Shown piece after piece: positions 27,689-38,236 of a stretch of DNA of 38,236 nt. Position numbers and translations under genes: made by a program. Source of the stretch: Pseudomonadaceae bacterium (GTDB lineage Bacteria > Pseudomonadota > Gammaproteobacteria > Pseudomonadales > Pseudomonadaceae); assembly GCA_030602315.1 (NCBI GenBank), contig JAUVZY010000023.1, positions 1 to 38,236 on the forward strand, given 5' to 3'. The notes below the pieces were generated by a model. That model searched no databases. It had not been told where the DNA came from and saw nothing but the letters and a program-made list of their open reading frames with translations. The stretch's first letter is position 1, and each line of letters starts with the position of its first letter.

Positions 27689-28663
27689 ATGAGCCATCCG
27701 TTCGATGCACTGACGCCCGACCTGGTGCTGGATGCCGTGGAGAGCCTGGGCTACCTCAGCGACGCCCGGGTGCTGGCGCTCAACAGCTATGAGAACCGCG
27801 TCTATCAGGTGGGCATCGAGGACGAGACGCCACTGATCGCCAAGTTCTACCGGCCCGATCGCTGGTCCGACGCGGCCATTCTCGAGGAGCACGCCTTCAC
27901 CCTCGAACTGGCCGAGGATGAGGTGCCGGTGGTGCCGCCGCTGCTGCGCGACGGGCAAAGCCTGTTTGCACATGCCGGTTTTCGCTTCGCCTTGTTCCCG
28001 CGCCGGGGCGGCCGGGCGCCGGAGCCGGACAACCCCGACCAGCTGTACCGCTTCGGCCAGCTGATCGGCCGCCTGCACGCGGTGGGCGCGCGCCGGCCCT
28101 TCGCGCACCGCGAGACGCTCGGCATCGACAACTTCGGCCATCAGGCCCTGGCCAGCCTGCTCGACGGCCCGCACCTGCCGGCGAGCCTGCGCCCGGCCTA
28201 TGCGTCGGTGGCGCGGCATGTGCTCGAGCGCAGCGAGGCGATCCTCGCTGCCACCCCCGCCCTGCCCATCCGCCTGCATGGCGACTGCCACCCGGGCAAC
28301 ATCCTGGTGCGCGACGAGCTGCTGCATCTGGTGGATCTGGACGACTGCCGCATGGGCCCGGCGGTGCAGGACCTGTGGATGATGCTGGCCGGCTCGCGCG
28401 CCGAGCGCACCGCCCAGCTCGCCGAACTGGTGGACGGCTATCAGGAGTTCTTCGACTTCGATCCGCGCCAGCTGCGCCTGATCGAGCCGCTGCGTGCCCT
28501 GCGCCTGATCCACTACAGCGCCTGGCTGGCGCGGCGCTGGGACGATCCGGCGTTCCCGGCGAGCTTCCCCTGGTTCGCCAGCGAGCGCTACTGGGGCGAC
28601 CAGATCCTCACCCTGCGCGAGCAGCTGGCGGCGCTGGAGGAAGAGCCGTTGCGGCTGTTCTAA
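27689..28663 (+). CDS. srkA: Stress-response serine/threonine kinase SrkA (YihE/RdoA)
   Basis: SrkA is a eukaryotic-like kinase of the choline-kinase fold. In E. coli it counters MazEF-mediated death under stress. The 324-residue protein has NSYENRVYQVG near residue 32 as the nucleotide loop and IAKFYRP with the ATP lysine. The catalytic loop HGDCHPGNIL runs from residue 197 (D199, N204), and the metal-binding aspartate is D216 in LVDLDD. GAGGAG lies just before the ATG. It stands between two similar hairpins and is convergent with rlmJ. Confidence 0.94.
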   Translation: MSHPFDALTPDLVLDAVESLGYLSDARVLALNSYENRVYQVGIEDETPLIAKFYRPDRWSDAAILEEHAFTLELAEDEVPVVPPLLRDGQSLFAHAGFRFALFPRRGGRAPEPDNPDQLYRFGQLIGRLHAVGARRPFAHRETLGIDNFGHQALASLLDGPHLPASLRPAYASVARHVLERSEAILAATPALPIRLHGDCHPGNILVRDELLHLVDLDDCRMGPAVQDLWMMLAGSRAERTAQLAELVDGYQEFFDFDPRQLRLIEPLRALRLIHYSAWLARRWDDPAFPASFPWFASERYWGDQILTLREQLAALEEEPLRLF

Positions 28664-28677
28664 CGGCGCATGACCTG

Positions 28678-28769
28678 GTGGGAAAGGCTGCGCCGTTTCC
28701 CACCCGCCCCACGGGGCAACCGTAGGCTGGATCGCGCCCTATCGTTCACCAACCGGCCCACCGGGCCGG
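28678..28769. repeat. Hairpin cluster between srkA and rlmJ
   Basis: Two perfect hairpins lie between the convergent genes. GTGGGAAA/TTTCCCAC (28678-28703) has a 10-base loop, and CCGGCCC/GGGCCGG (28753-28769) has a 3-base loop. An imperfect third lies at about 28769-28795. Neither perfect hairpin has a T-run, so they may act as repeats, transcript ends trimmed by nucleases, or weak bidirectional terminators. Confidence 0.5.
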
Positions 28770-28792
28770 CCGCCGCCGGAAAGCGGCTGCGG

Positions 28793-29629
28793 TTACTCGG
28801 CAATCAGCCAGTCCAGCCGCCAGCCGCCCTGGCTTTGCGCCAGGCGCTCGGCCAGCCACGGCAGCAGGCTGCGCAGCTCGTCCTCCAGCCCCCACGGCGC
28901 GTTGGCGATGGCCAGGCCCGAGCCGTTCAAGCGCTCGGCGCTGTCGGCCGGATGCACCAGCAGCTCGGCGCGCAGCAGCTTGGGCGCGCCGCTTTTGCTC
29001 AGGTCCTGATAGAAGCGCCGGAGCTGGCGCTCGTCCTTGATCGGGTACCAGATGATGGCGATGGTCTGGCGCATGCGGCCGATGGCCTCCTCCAGCGCCT
29101 GTACGCAACGCGACAGCTCGTCGGCCTGCTCGAACGGCGGGTCGATCAGCAGCACCACGCGCTTTTCCCGGGTCGGCAGCAAGGCGCGCGGCACGTGCCA
29201 GCCCTCGCCCAGGTGCACCGCCACCCGCGCGTCGTCTTTCATGTTGTCCTTGAGCAGACGGCCGTCTTCGGGATGTTTTTCGTTGAAGTGCAGGCGGTCC
29301 TGCGGACGGGACAGCCGGCGCGCCAGTTCCGGCGAACCGGGATAGTGGCGCAGGCGGCCGTCCGCATTCAGCGCGCGGATCACCTCGAGGTAGCCTTCCA
29401 CCGGCGTCGGCAGGTCCTGGGCCTGCCAGAGCCGGCCGATGCCCTGCTCCCACTCGCCGGTGCGGGTGGCCTGATCGCCGGCCAGATCGTACAGCCCGAC
29501 GCCGGCATGGCTGTCGAGATAGGCGTAAGGCGCCTCCTTGCGCGCCAACAGCGCGAGAACCCGGGCGAGCACCAGGTGCTTGAGGACATCGGCGTGGTTG
29601 CCGGCATGGAAGGCGTGACGGTAATTCAT
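28793..29629 (-). CDS. rlmJ: 23S rRNA (adenine(2030)-N6)-methyltransferase
   Basis: RlmJ methylates A2030 of 23S rRNA using SAM. The 278-residue protein starts MNYRHAFHAGNHADVLKH, the family's N-terminal signature, and has the SAM-binding YLDSHAGVGLYDL (37-49). The catalytic motif is D163-P-P-F in LIDPPFEQAD; most relatives have DPPY, so Phe replaces Tyr here. The start at 29629 is chosen from the signature. A longer frame adds 45 unrelated residues over the divergent MFS gene's promoter region. It ends close to the hairpin cluster downstream of srkA. Confidence 0.95.
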   Translation of the reverse strand: MNYRHAFHAGNHADVLKHLVLARVLALLARKEAPYAYLDSHAGVGLYDLAGDQATRTGEWEQGIGRLWQAQDLPTPVEGYLEVIRALNADGRLRHYPGSPELARRLSRPQDRLHFNEKHPEDGRLLKDNMKDDARVAVHLGEGWHVPRALLPTREKRVVLLIDPPFEQADELSRCVQALEEAIGRMRQTIAIIWYPIKDERQLRRFYQDLSKSGAPKLLRAELLVHPADSAERLNGSGLAIANAPWGLEDELRSLLPWLAERLAQSQGGWRLDWLIAE

Positions 29630-29751
29630 GGCAAGGCCCAGCGAGATCGCAAAGGCGCACAGTGTAGCGGTTTCCCCCACTACCAAGGTCGGGGACTGTT
29701 CCGTCGCCCGGCGACGGGCTATGGTGGCGGGCCCGGTAGATCGAGGCCACC

Positions 29752-30924
29752 ATGAGCAAGGCACCGCTTCGCGAGATTCTCGTCCCCCTGCTGGCCGCCG
29801 CGGCGGCGCTGATCGTGGTGCATTCGCTCGGCCGCTTCGCCTACCCCCCGCTGCTGCCCTACTTTCTCGACGACGGCCTGTTCAACCTGGAACAGGGCGC
29901 GCGCCTGGCCACCTGGAACTACATCGGCTACCTGACCGGCGCGCTGATGGCGCTGGTGCTGGCCAAGCCCTCGCGGCTGCGGCCGAGCCTGGTGGTGGCG
30001 CTGGCGGTAAGCGCGCTGTCCACCCTTGGCCAGGGGTTTACCGCCGACTACGGCCTGTGGCTGGGCTTGCGCCTGGCCAACGGGATCAGCAACGGCGTGG
30101 TGTTCGTGCTGGCCCCGGCACTGTTTCTCGAATGGCTGACCGCCCGCGGCCGCGCCGGGCTGAGCGGACTGGTCTATTTCGGTTTCGCCGCCGGCATGCT
30201 GGTCGCCAACTGGCTGGCGCATGCCCCGGCCGAACTGCTGAGCGGCCCTGCGCGCTGGTGGCCGATGGCCGCGCTGGCGATTCCGCTGGCACTGTTCAGC
30301 GCCTGGCGCCTGTCGCGCCTGGAGGCGGCGCCGCCCAGGCCGGCCAGCGGCACGCCGGTCTCCAGCGCGCTGTTCGATCGCGCCAGTACCCCACTGTTTC
30401 TCGCCTACTTCGGCGCCGGCCTTGGCTACATCCTGCCGATGACCTTCCTGCCCACGCTCGCCCAGGAGCAACTGCCGGCCGGCCACTGGCTGATCACCGG
30501 CACCTGGCAGCTGGCGTCGCTGGCCTGCATGGCCGGCATCCTGCTGTGGAACAGCCTGGGCGCGCGGCTCGGCGATCTGCTCGCGCTACGTGCCACCTAC
30601 GCGGTGCAGGCGCTGGGCGTTGGCGCGGCGCTGCTCTGGCCCGGTGCGCTGGGGGTAAGCCTGTGCGCGCTGCTGGTCGGTGGCAGCTTTGTCGGCAGCG
30701 TGCTGCTCACCCAGCGCGTGGCCCGCGGCCTGCAACCACACCAGGGGCCGCGCCTGTCGGCGGCGCTGATTTCCCTGTACAGCGTCGGCCAACTGGCCGG
30801 CCCCTGGCTGGCCGAGCTGTGGCTGGCCCACGGCGGCACCCTGACCCAGAGCTTTGCCCTGGGCGCCGGCGCGCTGCTCTGGGGCCTGATCTGGGCCTTT
30901 CTGGTCCCTGCGGCGCGCCGCTGA
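29752..30924 (+). CDS. MFS transporter, YbfB/YjiJ family
   Basis: This is a 390-residue inner-membrane major-facilitator protein with about 12 helices. The N-terminal pattern HSLGRFAYPPLLPYFLDDG and YIGYLTGAL fits the YbfB/YjiJ group. The substrate of this family is unknown. An Ala/Pro-rich cytoplasmic loop (about 195-203) separates the two six-helix halves. It is divergent from rlmJ, and a small tautomerase-like gene follows 38 bp downstream on the same strand. Confidence 0.88.
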   Translation: MSKAPLREILVPLLAAAAALIVVHSLGRFAYPPLLPYFLDDGLFNLEQGARLATWNYIGYLTGALMALVLAKPSRLRPSLVVALAVSALSTLGQGFTADYGLWLGLRLANGISNGVVFVLAPALFLEWLTARGRAGLSGLVYFGFAAGMLVANWLAHAPAELLSGPARWWPMAALAIPLALFSAWRLSRLEAAPPRPASGTPVSSALFDRASTPLFLAYFGAGLGYILPMTFLPTLAQEQLPAGHWLITGTWQLASLACMAGILLWNSLGARLGDLLALRATYAVQALGVGAALLWPGALGVSLCALLVGGSFVGSVLLTQRVARGLQPHQGPRLSAALISLYSVGQLAGPWLAELWLAHGGTLTQSFALGAGALLWGLIWAFLVPAARR

Positions 30925-30962
30925 AACCCGCCCTGCCCACCTCCAAACGGAGCGCGAAAGCC

Positions 30963-31178
30963 ATGCCCTACGTGAACATCAAGATCACCCGCGAAGGCGT
31001 CACCGCCGAGCAGAAGCGCCAGCTGATCGAAGGCGCCACCCAGTTGCTGGTCGACGTGCTGGGCAAGAACCCGGCCACCACGGTGGTGGTGATCGACGAG
31101 GTGGACACCGACAACTGGGGCATCGCCGGGATTCCGGTCACCCAGCGCCGCCAGCAGGAAAAAGCCGCCAAGCCCTGA
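30963..31178 (+). CDS. 4-oxalocrotonate tautomerase-like protein
   Basis: This 71-residue protein begins MPYVNIKITREGVTAEQK. After removal of the first methionine, proline becomes the N-terminal catalytic base used throughout the tautomerase superfamily. The TTVVVIDEVDTDNWGIAG segment is typical of 4-oxalocrotonate tautomerase homologues annotated in gammaproteobacteria. It is about nine residues longer than classic 62-residue enzymes, with a basic tail (QRRQQEKAAKP). No aromatic-degradation genes are adjacent, so the natural substrate is unknown. Confidence 0.9.
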   Translation: MPYVNIKITREGVTAEQKRQLIEGATQLLVDVLGKNPATTVVVIDEVDTDNWGIAGIPVTQRRQQEKAAKP

Positions 31179-31197
31179 GCGCGCAGCCCCGGCGGCT

Positions 31198-31228
31198 TTG
31201 ACAGCCTGCCGAATCAGCGCGTTAGAAT
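31198..31228 (+). promoter_or_regulatory. Promoter of the K+/H+ antiporter gene
   Basis: TTGACA (31198-31203) and TAGAAT (31223-31228) are near-consensus sigma70 boxes, although the 19-bp spacer is longer than ideal. Transcription would begin about 50 bp before the GTG start at 31284. The tautomerase gene's stop lies 20 bp upstream. Confidence 0.5.
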
Positions 31229-31283
31229 CGCTGGCATAGCCCCTGCATAACGTGCCGGGCCTTTTTTGCGTGGGGAGCTTGCC

Positions 31284-33029
31284 GTGGACACCGCCGGCGT
31301 CAATTACCTGTTTTTGATCGGTGCCGTGCTGGTGGCCGCAAGCATCCTGATGAGCTCGCTGTCCACCCGCCTCGGCGTGCCGATCCTGGTGATCTTTCTC
31401 GGCGTGGGCATGCTCGCCGGGGTGGACGGCATCGGCGGCATCGCCTTCGACAACTACCCGCTGGCCTATCTGATCAGCAACCTGGCGCTGGCCGTCATCC
31501 TGCTCGACGGCGGTATGCGCACACGCGTGGCGACCTTCCGCGTGGCGCTGTGGCCGTCGCTCTCGCTGGCCACTGTCGGGGTGATGGTCACCGCCGGCCT
31601 GACCGGCGTCGCCGCCGCCTGGCTGTTCGACCTGAGCCTGATGGAGGGCTTGCTGATCGGCGCCATCGTCGGCTCCACCGACGCCGCCGCGGTGTTCAAC
31701 CTGCTCAACGGCAAGGGCCTGAACGAACGGGTCGGCTCCACGCTGGAAATCGAATCGGGCAGCAACGACCCGATGGCGATGTTCCTCACCGTGTCCTTGA
31801 TCGCCATGATCGCCGCCGGCCAGACCGGCTTCTCGGCCTCGATCCTGGTCGATCTGGTCCGCCAGTTCGGCATCGGCATCGCCCTGGGCCTGGCCGGCGG
31901 CTGGCTGCTGCTGCAGCTGATCAATCGCCTGTCGGTGGCCGACGGGCTCTACCCACTGCTGGCGGTCAGCGGCGGCATTCTGATCTTCGCCGCCTCGGGC
32001 CTGCTCGGTGGCAGCGGCATCCTCGCGGTGTACGTCTGCGGTCTGCTGCTCGGCAACCGGCCGATCCGCAACCGCCACGGCATCCTGCACATGTTCGACG
32101 GCCTGGCCTGGATCAGCCAGATCGGCATGTTCCTGGTGCTCGGCCTGTTGCTGACGCCCAGCGAGCTGTTGCCGATCGCCGTGCCGGCGCTGCTGCTGTC
32201 GCTGTGGATGATCTTCGTCGCGCGGCCGCTGGCGGTGTTCCTGGGGCTGGCGCCGTTTCGCGGCTTTCACCTGCGCGAGCGGCTGTTCATCGCCTGGATC
32301 GGCCTGCGCGGCGCGGTGCCGGTGATCCTCGCGGTGTTCCCGCTGATGGCGGGCCTGGAGCACGCGCAACTGTTCTTCAACGTGGCCTTCTTCATCGTGC
32401 TGGTTTCGCTGGTGCTGCAGGGCAGCACCCTCGGCTGGGCCGCGCGCAAGGCCAAGGTGGAGGTGCCGCCGGCGCCGATGCCCATTTCGCGCACCGGTCT
32501 GCAGGTGCACACCACCAGTCAGTGGGAGCTGTTCATCTATCGCCTCTCGGCCAGCAAGTGGTGCATCGGCGCCGCCCTGCGCGAGCTGCGCATGCCCGAG
32601 GGCACCCGCATCGCCGCGCTGTTTCGCGGCCGCGAGCTGCTGCACCCCTCCGGCAGCACGCGCCTGGAAGCTGACGACATCCTCTGCATCGTTGCCCACG
32701 AGGAAGACCTGCCGGCCCTCGGCAAGCTGTTCAGCCAGCCGCCCAAGCGCACCCAGGATCTGCGCTTTTTCGGCGACTTCGTGCTGGAGGGGGACGCCGA
32801 ACTCGGTGCCATCGCCGCGCTGTACGGCCTCGACCTCAAGGGCGTGGACGGCCGTCAGGGCCTGGGCGAGTTCATCACCGAACTGGTCGGCGCCGAGCCG
32901 GTGGTCGGTGATCAGGTGGAGTGGAACGGCCTGCTGTGGACGGTCGCGCTGATCGAGCATGGCAAGGTGCGCAAGGTCGGCCTGAAATTCCCCGAGGGCA
33001 GCAAGCCCGGGCCAGGCCTCATGCTTTGA
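31284..33029 (+). CDS. cvrA: Potassium/proton antiporter CvrA (NhaP2 family)
   Basis: This inner-membrane antiporter exports K+ (or Na+) in exchange for H+, controlling volume and ion balance. The 581-residue protein has about 12-13 helices in residues 1-385, with [21 protein letters not shown] and the ion-site [10 protein letters not shown] typical of CPA1 antiporters. A TrkA-C domain follows at about 425-475, then a CorC/HlyC-type domain at about 485-575. The start is a GTG at 31284 with GGGGAG 7-12 bases upstream, giving [14 protein letters not shown] frame beginning six codons earlier at TTG has no better support. The C-terminal regulatory domains suggest nucleotide or ligand control. Confidence 0.92.
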   Translation: MDTAGVNYLFLIGAVLVAASILMSSLSTRLGVPILVIFLGVGMLAGVDGIGGIAFDNYPLAYLISNLALAVILLDGGMRTRVATFRVALWPSLSLATVGVMVTAGLTGVAAAWLFDLSLMEGLLIGAIVGSTDAAAVFNLLNGKGLNERVGSTLEIESGSNDPMAMFLTVSLIAMIAAGQTGFSASILVDLVRQFGIGIALGLAGGWLLLQLINRLSVADGLYPLLAVSGGILIFAASGLLGGSGILAVYVCGLLLGNRPIRNRHGILHMFDGLAWISQIGMFLVLGLLLTPSELLPIAVPALLLSLWMIFVARPLAVFLGLAPFRGFHLRERLFIAWIGLRGAVPVILAVFPLMAGLEHAQLFFNVAFFIVLVSLVLQGSTLGWAARKAKVEVPPAPMPISRTGLQVHTTSQWELFIYRLSASKWCIGAALRELRMPEGTRIAALFRGRELLHPSGSTRLEADDILCIVAHEEDLPALGKLFSQPPKRTQDLRFFGDFVLEGDAELGAIAALYGLDLKGVDGRQGLGEFITELVGAEPVVGDQVEWNGLLWTVALIEHGKVRKVGLKFPEGSKPGPGLML

Positions 33030-33132
33030 AACATTCCCACCGACCGCTGGGCGATCGGCGGGCGCCGCGCGCTGGCGTCACCGGACAAGGCTGCTAGACT
33101 CGGCTTCCCTCCGTGACAACGCAGTTTCGCCC

Positions 33133-37916
<4,784 letters not shown>

Positions 37917-38077
37917 GCGGACGGTGTGCCGATTGTTGCGCAAGCCCACGCCCCGTTGGCCAGGCAACCCCAGCCACCACGCCCCTTCCCGGCCCCTGGC
38001 AACAACCTGCACAGCACTGCGCCAGGGCTTGCCCAGTTTGCCGGGACGGCGCGCTCATCTTGCTTGCCATGCCTCGC

Positions 38078-38090
38078 TAACTTATTGATC
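38078..38090 (-). promoter_or_regulatory. IHF-like site upstream of hcp
   Basis: On the minus strand GATCAATAAGTTA matches the IHF consensus WATCAA-N4-TTR at all defined positions except the first. It lies about 20 bp upstream of the -24 element of the sigma54-like promoter, at roughly -46 to -58. IHF bends DNA to bring an enhancer-bound activator to sigma54 polymerase. Confidence 0.45.
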
Positions 38091-38109
38091 TAGCTACGCT
38101 TTGTCGGCC

Positions 38110-38125
38110 TGGCACGACCCTTGTA
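38110..38125 (+). promoter_or_regulatory. Sigma54-like promoter of hcp
   Basis: TGGCACG (38110-38116), four bases, TTGTA (38121-38125) matches the -24/-12 consensus TGGCACG-N4-TTGCW except for GT instead of GC at -12. Transcription would begin about 37 bp before the hcp ATG. A palindrome TTGCGCAA at 37936-37943 might be an activator site, with little support. The rest of the 256-bp gap after selO shows no gene. Confidence 0.5.
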
Positions 38126-38172
38126 ACCGCTCCTGCCGCCATTTACGGCATTACCCAAGCAAGGAGCGCTGC

Positions 38173-38236
38173 ATGCCAACACCCGCCTACATGACCCTGG
38201 AAGGCACCCGTCAGGGCCTGATCACCGCCGGCACCT
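38173..38236 (+). CDS. hcp: Hcp family type VI secretion tube protein (partial, 5' end)
   Basis: Only the first 21 codons are present: MPTPAYMTLEGTRQGLITAG and one further residue. This opening is characteristic of Hcp proteins, which stack as hexamer rings to form the inner tube of the type VI secretion system and can carry effectors. AAGGAG (38161-38166) lies 6 bases before the ATG. The gene runs past the window edge, so it cannot be said whether a whole secretion cluster or an orphan hcp island follows. The sigma54-like promoter upstream is in keeping with several Pseudomonas hcp genes. Confidence 0.85.
   Translation, partial: MPTPAYMTLEGTRQGLITAGT

Noticed and set aside
31229..31283. A riboswitch in the antiporter leader
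   Set aside because: The predicted leader is only about 50 bases with no clear multi-stem fold, too short for a known K+ or cyclic-dinucleotide riboswitch.
30597..32960. A 787-codon minus-strand frame opposite the MFS, tautomerase and antiporter genes
   Set aside because: It crosses three real genes and their promoters and is composed of Gln/His/Arg/Asp-rich shadow sequence.

Overview
The window is high-GC and reads as chromosomal DNA of a Pseudomonas-type gammaproteobacterium, most like the P. stutzeri group (Stutzerimonas). That placement rests on remembered gene order and protein similarity, not on a database search. The supporting blocks are tyrS next to an rRNA promoter, erpA-argC-hemJ, bioB-bioF-bioH-bioC-bioD next to comF, and a GacA/Rsm-type small RNA. 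It is mostly core genome. I see no insertion sequence, prophage, CRISPR array, tRNA or integrase.

Left part (1-8.8 kb). Two tandem sigma70 promoters point left out of the window, where an rRNA operon would be expected. They are followed by tyrS (-). The divergent mepM-anmK pair handles murein opening and anhydroMurNAc recycling. erpA and argC (-) follow, then a rightward set: hemJ, a zinc-ribbon/DUF805 membrane protein, a 96-residue membrane protein and a MATE exporter.

Signalling block (8.7-15.0 kb, all -). Four tightly joined genes encode a 1168-residue CHASE3-GAF-kinase with three receivers, a CheR methyltransferase, a CheB methylesterase domain without receiver, and a receiver-kinase. 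No chemoreceptor, CheA or CheW lies beside them. This is the most system-like locus in the window.

Metabolic and RNA block (15.1-26.8 kb, all -). It holds a 52-residue Pmp3-type membrane protein missed by length cut-offs, cytoplasmic-type trehalase (treF) overlapping an SDR dehydrogenase gene, and an intergenic small RNA that fits RsmY. The RNA has six GGA motifs, a strong terminator, and one good plus one degenerate upstream GacA box. Two tandem acyl-CoA dehydrogenases, a small protein with a flagellar-rod-like C-terminus and the biotin genes bioD, bioC, bioH, bioF and bioB follow. A BirA-type operator lies between bioB and comF and covers the comF start codon.

Right part (26.9-38.2 kb, mainly +). 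The order is comF, srkA, rlmJ (-), an MFS transporter, a 4-oxalocrotonate tautomerase-like protein, the K+/H+ antiporter cvrA, mechanosensitive channel mscK and the AMPylator selO. The window ends 21 codons into an hcp gene (type VI secretion tube protein) that has a sigma54-like promoter and an IHF-like site upstream.
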